Shown in pieces: positions 33,881 to 42,620 of a DNA stretch of 64,000 bases. The notes under the pieces were generated by a model. The model had not been told where the DNA came from. It ran no database searches and saw nothing but the letters and a program-made list of their open reading frames with translations. Each line of letters starts with the position of its first letter. Position 1 is the stretch's first letter. The translations under genes and the position numbers were made by a program. The DNA is from JAABRU01 sp041390465 (GTDB lineage Bacteria > Desulfobacterota > Desulfobacteria > Desulfobacterales > Desulfococcaceae): positions 1-64,000 of the forward strand of contig JAWKPW010000010.1 in assembly GCA_041390465.1 (NCBI GenBank), written 5' to 3'.

Positions 33881-36033
33881 AAGCGAACAGGGTTTTCATC
33901 ACCGGAATGGGCGCTATTACGCCTGCGGGTTCCGGGGTTTCTGCACTCAGGGAATTCCTGAAAAGCGGAACCTCTTTCATTGGCGATCTGCATCTTTTTC
34001 CGGTTTCGCAGGAAAACCGCTTTCCGGTCGGAGAAATACAGGCGGATTTGGAATCAGACACAATCCCCCGCACCCATCAGCTTGCCCTGAGCGCCGCGCG
34101 TGAGGCTTTGAAACATGCTGCAAATCCTCCGGATGCCCTTGTTCTCGGTGTCACCACAGGCGGAATGCTGACAACGGAAACGCTTCTGAAACAGGGCATA
34201 TCCGATCCGGCTGCCTTCCGTTTTCATGCCACAGGCTCGGTGGCCGAATATCTGGAAGAAGAACTGGGATGCAAAGGGCCGGTGCTCACGGTTTCCACAG
34301 CCTGCTCGTCCGGAGCGGCTGCCATAAAAACCGCTGCGGAAATGCTGCGGGCAGGTCAGGCAAAACAGATTCTTGCAGGCGGAGCAGACTGTCTCTGCCG
34401 CCTGACCTGTTACGGATTCAAGTCCCTGCAGCTCATTGATCCCAAAGGGGCCAAGCCCTGGGATCAGCAACGCAGGGGCATGAGCGTGGCAGAAGCCTCT
34501 GCCCTGGTCCTGCTGGAGGCCGGAGAGGAATCTCCGGACAATGCGCTTGCGGAAATTCTGGGCGCGGGACTTTCCTGTGATGCGTATCATCCCTCTTCGC
34601 CCCATCCGGACGGAGACGGTGCGCTTGCTGCCATGACAGCCGCGATCCGGGATGCGGAAATTTCCCTTTCGGATGTGGATTATATCAGCCTGCACGGAAC
34701 CGGCACACCGGACAATGATCTTTCGGAAGCCAAAGCCCTTGTCCGCCTGTTTGGGGAACATCCCCCGCGTTTTTCTTCCGTCAAAGGCGCATTGGGACAT
34801 TCCCTTGCCGCGTCCGGTGCGGTTGAGGCCGTGATTTCTGTTCTTTGCACACAACTGGGACAGATTCCTGCCAATACCGGATGCACACTGCCTGATCCTG
34901 CCCTGAAAACTGTTCCCGCTCTTCAGCCTGTAAAAGCAGAGGTGGAAACGGTTTTATCGAACTCCTTCGGTTTTGGCGGAAACAATGCCGTGCTGGTGCT
35001 GGGAACTGTGCGGAAGAAGAGAACGGTTTCTGAAAAAAAACATCTGCCTCTGCGGATTTTGGGGCAGTCCTGCATCACAGGAGCGGGAAGACTGGGGGAA
35101 AGTCTGGAAAAACTGCTTGCCGGAGAAAACTGCAAAGGCATTCTTTCCCCTGCGGATCTGTCCCAAAATCTTTCTCCGGGTGCAGTCCGGCGCATGAAAC
35201 GCCTGCCCCGCATGGTTCTTTCCCTTGCCATAAGTGCCTTTGAGCAGTCAGGCTGTCCTGAAAAACCTGATGCTGTTTATATGGGAACCGGCTGGGGGCC
35301 TCTTTCTGAAACCCATGATTTTCTCACCCGCCTGTTTGCATCTGATGAAAAATTCACCAGCCCCACGGATTTTATCGGTTCTGTGCACAATGCACCGGCC
35401 GGTCATGCGGCCATGCACTTTGGCGCCAGAGGGCCGAATATCACAGTCACAGGCGGAGATTCTTCCTTTGAGCAGGCTTTGATGGCAGCAGATCTTCTCG
35501 CGGGAAACAGGGAAAATCCTTTTCTGCTTCTGGCAGCGGATGAATTTCACTCTGCCCTGTCGCCTCTGTTTGATCCCTCTGTTTTGGAATCTGAATATTC
35601 AGACGGCGGAGGCGCTTTCTGTGTGAAAAAATCAGAAAAAGCGGAAGGCATTTGCATTTCTCCCCTGTTTTTTGAAAATGGAGAGGGAAATCCGGAGATT
35701 ATTTCTTCCCTGATTCGGAAGCTGGAAACACAGCAGAATGATTTTGCCGCGATAATGGCCGGGATTCCCGCAGCATTCCGGGAAAAGGGGGAAGATCAGT
35801 TGCAGGAATTTGTTTCTCTTGCAAAATGGAACTGCCCGGTTGCTGATTACCGGAAATGGACTGGCGAATTTGCCTCCGCGTCCGCAGTGGCCGCAGTCCT
35901 GTCCTCAGCATTTGTCCGAGCCGGAGAAATTCCTGCTGCGCTTTGTATGGGAACACCCTGTGATCTGAAGGGAAAAGGCATTCTCCTGCTCGGATTGGGG
36001 AAATTTGTCACAGCAGTGGGAATAACACCATGA
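33877..36033 (+). CDS. Fused beta-ketoacyl synthase and degenerate ketosynthase (chain-length-factor-like)
   Basis: 718 residues from a TTG start. Residues ~1-385 form a complete ketosynthase: VFITGMGAITPAG, VSTACSSGAAAIK (Cys143), ISLHGTGTPDND (His273), GALGHSLAASGAV (His308), SNSFGFGGNNAVL. Residues ~395-718 form a second thiolase-like domain (LRILGQSCITGAG...NAPAGHAAMHFGARGPNITV) in which the nucleophile position reads TGGDSSFEQ: the Cys is Asp528 and the catalytic His motifs are absent. This pairing resembles a KS-alpha/KS-beta (chain length factor) heterodimer made as one chain. It acts on acyl-ACP, most likely with the upstream ACP. Confidence 0.85.
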   Translation: MKANRVFITGMGAITPAGSGVSALREFLKSGTSFIGDLHLFPVSQENRFPVGEIQADLESDTIPRTHQLALSAAREALKHAANPPDALVLGVTTGGMLTTETLLKQGISDPAAFRFHATGSVAEYLEEELGCKGPVLTVSTACSSGAAAIKTAAEMLRAGQAKQILAGGADCLCRLTCYGFKSLQLIDPKGAKPWDQQRRGMSVAEASALVLLEAGEESPDNALAEILGAGLSCDAYHPSSPHPDGDGALAAMTAAIRDAEISLSDVDYISLHGTGTPDNDLSEAKALVRLFGEHPPRFSSVKGALGHSLAASGAVEAVISVLCTQLGQIPANTGCTLPDPALKTVPALQPVKAEVETVLSNSFGFGGNNAVLVLGTVRKKRTVSEKKHLPLRILGQSCITGAGRLGESLEKLLAGENCKGILSPADLSQNLSPGAVRRMKRLPRMVLSLAISAFEQSGCPEKPDAVYMGTGWGPLSETHDFLTRLFASDEKFTSPTDFIGSVHNAPAGHAAMHFGARGPNITVTGGDSSFEQALMAADLLAGNRENPFLLLAADEFHSALSPLFDPSVLESEYSDGGGAFCVKKSEKAEGICISPLFFENGEGNPEIISSLIRKLETQQNDFAAIMAGIPAAFREKGEDQLQEFVSLAKWNCPVADYRKWTGEFASASAVAAVLSSAFVRAGEIPAALCMGTPCDLKGKGILLLGLGKFVTAVGITP

Positions 36034-37379
36034 AAATCCTGCTGATTTCCGCAAATCAACTGACAAGCCCCTATCCGGTGTATCCGCTGGGACTGGATTA
36101 TGTGGCTGGTGCCATTTCCGCAAAGCACAGTGTCCGGATTGCGGACATGAATGCCCTTGGCGATTTTTCCGCACTGGGAAAAATGATTGAAGATTTTTCA
36201 CCGGATATGATTGGCATTTCCCTGCGCAATGCAGACAATACGGATGCGGATGATCCCAAAGGCTTTATGGGACAGTATCAGGATTTGAGCACTTATATCC
36301 GTTCCATCTCAAATATCCCCATCGTTCTGGGCGGATCCGGATTTACCATTTTTCCTGCGGAAATGATGAAGGCTTTGCAGGCAGATTACGGCCTTATCGG
36401 AGAAGGGGAACGCCTGCTTCTGCTTTTGGACGCACTTGAAAAAAAAGATGATCTTTCCCAAATTCCGGGTCTGGTGTGCAGAGAAAAATCTGTGCAGATT
36501 CCGAAACCTCTGGACAGAGCGTTTTCCCTGCCGAATCTGCCGGACATGCCCCATACCGCGTATTATCTGAAAAACGGGGGAATGCTGAATCTGCAAAGCA
36601 AACGGGGCTGCAGTTACAACTGCATTTACTGCACCTATCCGCACATTGAAGGCCGGAAACTGCGGCTGGTTGCACCTGAAAAGGTTGCGGAAGCTGCGCT
36701 GCGGCTGCAGAATGCCGGAGCAAAATATTTTTTTGTCACAGATGCGGTTTTCAATTCTCATTATGAACACAGCGCAGAAGTGGCTCGCGCGTTTCGCAAA
36801 TCCGGGATTTCCATTCCCTGGGGCGCTTTTTTCCTTCCCGGTCTTCCGCCTGATGACTATTACCAGTGCCTGGCTGACGCGGGGCTGCGCCATGCGGAAT
36901 TTGGCACAGAAAGCCTTTCCGGCAAAATGCTGGCCGCGTACGGAAAACCCTTTCGGGCAGCACATGTCTTTGCTGCCCACAAAGCTGCCATCCGCGCGGG
37001 AATTCATGCTGCCCATTATTTTCTTCCGGGCGGTCCCGGAGAAAATCAGGATACGCTGCGCGAGACTTTGACAGAGATGGAAAAGCTGGAAAAAACCGTT
37101 CTGTTTTTCTTCTGCGGGATGCGGATTTATCCCCATACCCGGCTGTATGAAATCGCGCGGAACGAAGGACAGATCAGAGAAAATCAGAACCTGCTGGAAC
37201 CGGTTTACTATCACTCCCCCCATATCCGCACAGAGGAAATTCTCCGCCAGGTCAGAGAAAAAGCCAAAAACCGCAGCAACTGGATCATCGGCGCAGGCGG
37301 AGAGGAAACCGCAGCCATTCTGCGCCGGATGTATGCCAAAGGCTATACCGGCCCTTTGTGGGAGTATCTGATCCGATAG
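36030..37379 (+). CDS. B12-binding domain radical SAM protein of lipid biosynthesis cluster
   Basis: 449 residues. An N-terminal cobalamin-binding Rossmann-type region (MKILLISANQLTSPYPVYPL, SPDMIGISLRNADNTD, IPIVLGGSGFTIFPAEMM) is followed by the radical SAM motif RGCSYNCIYCTYPHIEG (CxxxCxxC) and HYFLPGGPGENQDTLRETL. Proteins of this group occur beside ketosynthase/ACP genes in Desulfobacterota and Myxococcota lipid clusters. A methylation or rearrangement of an acyl chain is plausible but not shown. The start overlaps the previous stop (ATGA), giving a three-gene coupled operon. Confidence 0.8.
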   Translation: MKILLISANQLTSPYPVYPLGLDYVAGAISAKHSVRIADMNALGDFSALGKMIEDFSPDMIGISLRNADNTDADDPKGFMGQYQDLSTYIRSISNIPIVLGGSGFTIFPAEMMKALQADYGLIGEGERLLLLLDALEKKDDLSQIPGLVCREKSVQIPKPLDRAFSLPNLPDMPHTAYYLKNGGMLNLQSKRGCSYNCIYCTYPHIEGRKLRLVAPEKVAEAALRLQNAGAKYFFVTDAVFNSHYEHSAEVARAFRKSGISIPWGAFFLPGLPPDDYYQCLADAGLRHAEFGTESLSGKMLAAYGKPFRAAHVFAAHKAAIRAGIHAAHYFLPGGPGENQDTLRETLTEMEKLEKTVLFFFCGMRIYPHTRLYEIARNEGQIRENQNLLEPVYYHSPHIRTEEILRQVREKAKNRSNWIIGAGGEETAAILRRMYAKGYTGPLWEYLIR

Positions 37380-37926
37380 CGATTTTTTCAGCCGGTTTGC
37401 GTCACTGTCAATTCCTGCACCGTTTCTGCGAATGTTCTCCGGGCAGCCCGTGTTTGTCAGACCTTCCGGCCCGAGTCAACGCCGCAGGGACTTTGATCCT
37501 TCTTCGGACTGTCCCCCCTTGTTCCTCCATCCCAAAACTGTGGGATTCCCTGAAGCGATTACCGGACAGCAAATTCGGTTGATTATGGCAAATCATGCAG
37601 AATAACAGAGGAATTTTTCAGAAAACTGCCTGATGCCGTAGCGCAGCAGCAGAGAATGCCAGAACACCGTTCCCCGAAATCCTGTTGTTTTTTTCAGATA
37701 TTCCTGCATTTCTTTTGTATCACGATTCAACTTTTTTCGGCACAGAAATTGCTCAAAAAGCTGTGACGGATTTCCTCCAAATGTGCAATTACACTCAGCA
37801 GATGTACTGTTCATCAGAAAAACAATGCTGTGAGATAAGAACTCGACCATAAATTTTTCGGTATGTTGTCCGTATTTTTTTTTCTAACATTCTGAAATCA
37901 TTCATAAGTTACGCAAAGGAATAATA
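37380..37926. other. Intergenic region, no recognised gene
   Basis: About 550 bp after the radical SAM gene. A minus-strand frame of 85 codons (37593-37850) is open but shows no recognisable family. CAACTTTTTTCGGCACAG at 37728-37745 resembles the inner end of family E elements, so this may be repeat debris. Confidence 0.4.
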
Positions 37927-38439
37927 ATGAGAGAAAATGATTTGATTTTTCACAGTTCATCACTTTCATGGCAGGTGGACAAATTTACTATACTGTTTTA
38001 CAGATTTTTTATAAAAAAATGTTTTATAAAAATATTTTTATTCCTATTATTCTTAATCGGAATTCTTGTAATGACAGAAGAACTGAATTTAGTGGAGTTA
38101 AAAAGCATTTCACCTTATATATTATTTACCCTTGCATCAGGAAAAACTGTTGAAATTTTTTATAAAAAAATCGCATATGAAATCAACATATTTCCTGAAT
38201 GCAAAAAGCTGACTCTGAAAATGTTTGGAGCAGACGGAGAGAAGATATTTGACTTTGATGATATTAAACAAATATATATCAGCGTATATCTTGTTTTTTT
38301 CATCAATGGTGAAAAAATATTTTTTGGAGGAGGGATAGACGAAACACTTTTGTGTGAACTGACAAAAATTCAGAAAATCAAATGGGGTATTCTGTGTTTT
38401 ATTACAAATATTCCAAAGGAGTATCGAAAAAAATATTAA
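37927..38439 (+). CDS. Hypothetical protein with one membrane helix
   Basis: 170 residues; a strongly hydrophobic stretch at ~27-49 (FFIKKCFIKIFLFLLFLIGI), then a soluble beta-rich C-terminus (LTLKMFGADGEKIFDFDDIK). AAGGAATAATA precedes the ATG. Composition is AT-rich compared with neighbours, which suggests recent acquisition. Not recognised. Confidence 0.55.
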   Translation: MRENDLIFHSSSLSWQVDKFTILFYRFFIKKCFIKIFLFLLFLIGILVMTEELNLVELKSISPYILFTLASGKTVEIFYKKIAYEINIFPECKKLTLKMFGADGEKIFDFDDIKQIYISVYLVFFINGEKIFFGGGIDETLLCELTKIQKIKWGILCFITNIPKEYRKKY

Positions 38440-38511
38440 GCAGGCAAGGTGCGCAGCAAAGTGTAACGCACCGCGCGTCCCGGATACCCTGTCAGAACCG
38501 GGATTCCCAAA

Positions 38512-38573
38512 GGAACACACGGAAACCTCTTTTTTTCCTGCTTACAAGTATCTTTTCAATGGGGAATTGGTAT
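38512..38573. repeat. Family C element fragment (right end)
   Basis: GGAAACCTCTTTTTTTCCTG, then CTTACAAGTATC and the end CAATGGGGAATTGGTAT. This is the reverse complement of 47755-47815 almost base for base; no matching left end is evident. Confidence 0.65.
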
Positions 38574-38590
38574 TATATATTCACATACAA

Positions 38591-38621
38591 GATTTGACAA
38601 CTTTAAAAAAGTTGTCAAATC
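38591..38621. repeat. TTGACAACTTT palindrome, family A (copy 6)
   Basis: GATTTGACAACTTTAAAAAAGTTGTCAAATC: essentially perfect hairpin between converging genes. Confidence 0.75.
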
Positions 38622-38649
38622 TGAGCGGAAGCTGACTCCTGATTCGCAT

Positions 38650-38856
38650 TTATATTTTCTTTTTTTCAGACATCCTGCATTTTTTCAGAATTTCTCTTAC
38701 AATGTGCGCATTTTTTGCCAGAAAAATGCTGAGTTCCTCAAGTTTGCAATCGTCAATTTCCAGTCCCGATGAGGCTGTCAGTTCAGCAAGAAGAGCGGCA
38801 GCATCCAGCATCCTGTCATATGCGTCAGCCTCTTTTTTTGAAATTCCCGGATGCAT
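38650..38856 (-). CDS. YebG-like small protein, N-terminally short
   Basis: 68 residues: SKKEADAYDRMLDAAALLAE followed by LSIFLAKNAHIVREILK, matching the helical C-terminal two thirds of YebG (the SKKEADAYDKMLD core) but without its N-terminal beta strands. It starts 6 bp after the stop of the full YebG-like gene, so it looks like a tandem duplicate whose N-terminus was lost, or a second module split off by a stop. Confidence 0.6.
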   Translation of the reverse strand: MHPGISKKEADAYDRMLDAAALLAELTASSGLEIDDCKLEELSIFLAKNAHIVREILKKCRMSEKKKI

Positions 38857-38862
38857 GGACAG

Positions 38863-39240
38863 TCAATTTTTCTCCGTTCTGTTTTTCGGGGATTTCTTTT
38901 TTCCGGAAGTGAGATTGTTTTCTTCCGCTTTGTCTTCCGCAGGGCTGTCTTCCCGGATGATTTTCGCGGCTTTATCCTTCGGACTGCCTTCCGCAGGGGA
39001 GGAAATTGGTTTAATGCCTTTGAGAATCCTTGTCACCTCTCCTGCATTCCGGGCCAGAAAAACAGCCAGATTCTCAATGAGTTTTTCCTCATTGAGAATC
39101 TGGCCCTCCCGGATCAGTTTTGCCAGATTCTCAGCAGCATCCAGCATATTGTCACAGGCTTCAGCCTCTTTTTTGACAGCAAACACCTCATCCAGTTCCA
39201 CACCGTTTCTGACCACCACATATTTTGTGACAACTGCCAT
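38863..39240 (-). CDS. YebG family protein with extended basic tail
   Basis: 125 residues. Residues 1-75 (MAVVTKYVVVRNGVELDEVF, KKEAEACDNMLDAAENLAKL, LAVFLARNAGEVTRILKG) match E. coli YebG, a small SOS-induced DNA-damage-associated protein of unknown mechanism. A 50-residue charged, Lys/Glu/Pro-rich tail (ending SGKKKSPKNRTEKN) is extra. AAGGAGA lies upstream of the ATG. No clear LexA box was found, so SOS control is not supported by the sequence. Confidence 0.75.
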   Translation of the reverse strand: MAVVTKYVVVRNGVELDEVFAVKKEAEACDNMLDAAENLAKLIREGQILNEEKLIENLAVFLARNAGEVTRILKGIKPISSPAEGSPKDKAAKIIREDSPAEDKAEENNLTSGKKKSPKNRTEKN

Positions 39241-39595
39241 GAAAAAAATCTCCTTTTGTGTTTTGATCTGTGGATCAAATTTTCGGGGTTTTTCAGCGAA
39301 TTTGAGAACCTGCCCTGTTTTTGAAATAAAAACCTCAGCAGGCTGTCAGGAAATTTTCAGCACTGGGTCAAATCTGTTGATGATACAGAAAAAAACTCAC
39401 TGCCCTTGAGGGAGGGGCAGGGTGAAATCTGCTCATCTTGCGCATTTTGTTGCCCCTTGCCCCATCCCAGTCTTGAGGAAGGGAATTCAGAATTGCCCCA
39501 CCGCAAAAATTTCTTTGCATACAAATCAGAGGTCGCTCCTTTTTATACCCTCCCAGAAGGCGAAACAAATGTAAGGCACTGCCTGTCAGACGCAG

Positions 39596-40486
39596 TCACA
39601 CAGATTCCGGATCAATGCCCATTTCCCGGAGTTTTGCTGCCAGACGGGCAGCTTTCCGAGCCTCTTCCGCAGCCCTGAGCGCCTCTTCCTGAGCCCGTTT
39701 TTCAGCTTCTGCTGCCCGGAGGGCTTCTTCCTCAGCCCGGATGGACTCCTCTTCAGCCCGGATGGCTTCTTTCTCAGCCATCAAAGCGGCTTCTTCCAAA
39801 GAGGGAACCGCCCGGTCTGTTTCCGGATCAACCAGGCGCAGAAGATGTCCCTCCTGTCTGAGTTTCAGTCCCAGTTCCTCACTGAAGAAATCTCCGTTTT
39901 CATCCGGGGAAATGGGACGGCAGTTTATTATATCCATGCGAAATCCCATAAGACTTTCCTCTATGTATTCCCGCAGGGGATCAAAAAGAAAGTATTCCCT
40001 TACACCGAGGGAAGTGTAAAGACCGGTTTTGGCTATGTCCTCTGATGCTGTGGATTTTGATGTGATTTCAAATATCACGCTCGGAGCGGTTTTCTCCTCC
40101 CATATCTTGAAATTCCGGCGAATGTGCTTTTCAACGCCTTTGACCACCATCACGTCCGGCACTTTCACAGCCTTCGGATTTCCCTTTTCATAATACATCA
40201 GCATATCCGCAACGGTGTAAACATCAGGATGATGCCGGAAAAAATGCATCAGGGACTGGTACAGATGCAAAATGACCCTTACATGAATCTCTGTTTCACC
40301 CATCGGCTCCCCGTCTCTTTCCGGATAGACAACCCCGGAATCATCTGTTTCCTTCATTTTCTCCAGCAGTTCCCTGTACCGGAACACCGGAAGCATGGGA
40401 CTGTTTATTTCAGGTTCACATGACAGTTGCATAATTCCTCGCGATTTTTGTGCTGTGTCTGGGGCCTTGGGTTCCATTATTTTCAA
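39596..40486 (-). CDS. Uma2 family endonuclease-like protein with coiled-coil tail
   Basis: 296 residues. The N-terminal ~190 residues are a Uma2 PD-(D/E)XK domain (YPERDGEPMGETEIHVRVIL, VKVPDVMVVKGVEKH, KTAPSVIFEITSKST, LGVREYFLFDPL). The C-terminal ~70 residues are a near-repetitive Ala/Glu/Arg helix (repeats of EE(S/A)(I/L)RAEEE..). The repeat is encoded by similar ~21 bp units on the DNA, as in the gene at 5173, so its length may vary. Substrate unknown. Confidence 0.85.
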   Translation of the reverse strand: MKIMEPKAPDTAQKSRGIMQLSCEPEINSPMLPVFRYRELLEKMKETDDSGVVYPERDGEPMGETEIHVRVILHLYQSLMHFFRHHPDVYTVADMLMYYEKGNPKAVKVPDVMVVKGVEKHIRRNFKIWEEKTAPSVIFEITSKSTASEDIAKTGLYTSLGVREYFLFDPLREYIEESLMGFRMDIINCRPISPDENGDFFSEELGLKLRQEGHLLRLVDPETDRAVPSLEEAALMAEKEAIRAEEESIRAEEEALRAAEAEKRAQEEALRAAEEARKAARLAAKLREMGIDPESV

Positions 40487-40598
40487 ACAGATTCAGATCC
40501 ATTCCATATTGCATCCATTCCGATAATTTTTTTGTCAATTCTGACAGGGCGGAAATCAATGCAGGCCGGATCAGAGAATGCAAAATCAGCTCTTTTTT

Positions 40599-41210
40599 TC
40601 ACAGATAGGGTTTCACCGCGTCATGGAATTTTCCGGCCATGATTTCATATCCCGCATCATTGGGATGAATGGAATCGCTCATCAGGCCGGAATTGCCGAT
40701 AATCCCTTTGAAAATGTTGGGAATCAGCACAGCCCCGGTTTCTTCTGCCAACTTCTCATACGCATCACCGAATCCCCTGCCCCAGAAAGGAATGTCAATG
40801 CCGCCGATAACCACCAAAGCGCCTTTGTCCTGTATGGACTGCACAATGGTTTTCAGATTTGCAAATGCCTTTTCTCCGGGAACGCCGTTTTTCAGATCAT
40901 TTCCCCCCAGCGTAAGGAAAACAATGCGGGGAGACTGCGACAGCACATCCTCTTCCAGCCGGTTGAGAGCGGATGCTGTGGTGTCGCCGGGAACACCCGC
41001 GTTGATGACCGGTTTTGACAGCAGCGCGGACAGGCGGGAAGGATAATCTTTTCCCTCTCCTGCGCCGATTCCGTATGTCAGACTGTCCCCAAAGCAGATG
41101 ATGTTTTCCCCTGAGGGAGAAGCATTCCGGATTTGCGGAGAACCGGAAAAAAAGCGGATGCCCCCAAAGAGGAGTGCAGCAACTATGACAATCCATGCAA
41201 TGTTTTTCAT
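40599..41210 (-). CDS. SGNH/GDSL hydrolase (arylesterase/TesA-like)
   Basis: 203 residues from MKNIAWIVIVAALLFGGIRF, a signal anchor, followed by the GDSL block IICFGDSLTYGIGAGEGKDY (nucleophile Ser), GVPGDTTASALNRL (block II Gly), LTLGGNDLKNG (block III Asn) and DSIHPNDAGYEIMA (block V Asp-His). All four SGNH residues are present, so an active periplasmic or lipoprotein-type esterase/lysophospholipase is expected. It starts 5 bp after the AdoMet decarboxylase-like gene, so the two are probably co-transcribed. Confidence 0.85.
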   Translation of the reverse strand: MKNIAWIVIVAALLFGGIRFFSGSPQIRNASPSGENIICFGDSLTYGIGAGEGKDYPSRLSALLSKPVINAGVPGDTTASALNRLEEDVLSQSPRIVFLTLGGNDLKNGVPGEKAFANLKTIVQSIQDKGALVVIGGIDIPFWGRGFGDAYEKLAEETGAVLIPNIFKGIIGNSGLMSDSIHPNDAGYEIMAGKFHDAVKPYL

Positions 41211-41214
41211 TTGC

Positions 41215-42156
41215 TTATTCCTGTCTGATGCAATTGAAAAATGTGACTGCATATCCGCAGCCGGATTCATACAGATTCCTGTCTGTCACTGCATATCCCT
41301 GTATCACAGATTTCACTTTTTTAAAAGAAGGAGAATTTCTGTCATCCATGCCGGAACGCAGCAGCAGGGAAAATCTTGCCGGTCTGAAAATCTTCAGCGC
41401 TTTTCCGATGATCTGCTGCCGGTTTTCCATGATGCTGGTTTCAAAACTCACATAGGAGTTGACAGGCTGGGGCGTGATGTGAACCGCAAGATAATCTTTT
41501 CCCCTTATGCTGTTGAGGGAATAGCCGCAGGGCGAAAAAAGATGATCGTCTGTTTTCATGTCCGGATCACAGAGGGTTTCCAGACCCGACAGGCTGCGCG
41601 TCCGGGCCGCACTGCCATTTCCCCTGCGGCAGAATATCTGCATGACTCCGGGATCAATCCCGTGCATGAGAAGCTGCAGCACAGGCTGCATTTGCCTTTT
41701 TTCTGGAGCAGGGGAACAATGAAAACAGTTCACATAGTCATGATCCGCGTTTCCCAATTTGAAACATTTTCCCGGAAAGCATTTGCTGATTTCAGCCGCA
41801 TCTTTTTCAAATTCACCGGGAGATCCGGAAGGCACGAAGTTTCTCTGCTCATAAAAAAGAAATGCAACCCTGTCTTTTCCCGCAAGATCAAGAAGCAGGG
41901 GCAGGGCATTGGCAGGCGCGGTTTTTCCGCAGGTGATAAGCAAAATTCGGTCTTCCCGTACAAAAAGGCTGGATTCAGACAGCAGACAGGCATCCATAAA
42001 ATCATTGGATATTTTGCTGATGATCTGCGCCCGGCTTAACCGGACAACTTTTTTCCAGCGGCCGTCCGTATCAGATCGCAGCCCGGACACAGGAGAGGAA
42101 AGAATGATTTCCAGTTTTTTTTCCGGCCCTTCATACACCGGCATCAGCATTTCCAA
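41215..42156 (-). CDS. Eukaryotic-type S-adenosylmethionine decarboxylase homologue
   Basis: 313 residues aligned by eye along the full length of the eukaryotic (class 2) pyruvoyl enzyme: YEGPEKKLEI (Glu9, Glu12), CLLSESSLFV with the self-cleavage site Glu61-Ser62, LLITCGKT (Cys76), LFSPCGYSLNS (Ser213), AVHITPQPVNSYVSFET (His226). Human counterparts are E8/E11, S68, C82, S229 and H243. The residue equivalent to substrate-binding Glu247 is Gln230, so substrate preference may have changed. The reaction in the family makes decarboxylated AdoMet for spermidine; no spermidine synthase gene is nearby. A TTG start is supported by GGAGG at good spacing; ATG codons at 42150 and 42144 are alternatives. 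Confidence 0.85.
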   Translation of the reverse strand: MEMLMPVYEGPEKKLEIILSSPVSGLRSDTDGRWKKVVRLSRAQIISKISNDFMDACLLSESSLFVREDRILLITCGKTAPANALPLLLDLAGKDRVAFLFYEQRNFVPSGSPGEFEKDAAEISKCFPGKCFKLGNADHDYVNCFHCSPAPEKRQMQPVLQLLMHGIDPGVMQIFCRRGNGSAARTRSLSGLETLCDPDMKTDDHLFSPCGYSLNSIRGKDYLAVHITPQPVNSYVSFETSIMENRQQIIGKALKIFRPARFSLLLRSGMDDRNSPSFKKVKSVIQGYAVTDRNLYESGCGYAVTFFNCIRQE

Positions 42157-42305
42157 TTTTCATATCCTCCGGGAGGCTTTGTCCCAATCAGGCTGTGGCA
42201 GTATCTCCATGGCATCCGGAGTTTCTCCTGCCTATTCCCGCTTTTGCCGGAATGCCGGGAAAGGTCATCAGCATGGCCACATGCGTGAGGAATTGATTTC
42301 TGCAT

Positions 42306-42620
42306 TTATCCCTCGTGCAATGCCCTTGCCAAAGAATCACGGGAACACCCCAGTGCAAACAGAGACTTTACAATCCGGTCAATGGAAACAGACGGATCCC
42401 CCTTTTCCATCCTTGCAAACCCTGCCTGATTCGTTCCTGCCATGTCTCCTGCCTCTGCCTGCGTCAGTTTCCTTTCCCTCCGTTTTTCTGACAGAACCCT
42501 TCCCAGAGCAATTTTCAGTTCAATATATTCGGTTTCCGCGGGACTCAGACTGAGAAACTCATCTGCATTCCCCATCTTCCAACCCTGCTTTTCCAGTCTT
42601 TTCCGCTTTGTCTCATTCAT
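42306..42620 (-). CDS. higA: HigA-type antitoxin, XRE helix-turn-helix
   Basis: 104 residues with a helix-turn-helix at ~45-75 (RERKLTQAEAGDMAGTNQAG, FARMEKGDPSVSIDRIVKSL). The ATG overlaps the stop of the upstream toxin remnant (ATGA), the toxin-first order of higBA. It would bind its own promoter and the toxin. Intact although its toxin is broken. Confidence 0.75.
   Translation of the reverse strand: MNETKRKRLEKQGWKMGNADEFLSLSPAETEYIELKIALGRVLSEKRRERKLTQAEAGDMAGTNQAGFARMEKGDPSVSIDRIVKSLFALGCSRDSLARALHEG

Noticed and set aside
39400..39490. CCCTTGAGGGAGGGGCAG / CTTGAGGAAGGG segments considered as a separate mobile element.
   Set aside because: They resemble the GAGGGG hairpins inside the 55041-55190 element, but no clean boundaries or inverted ends could be defined.
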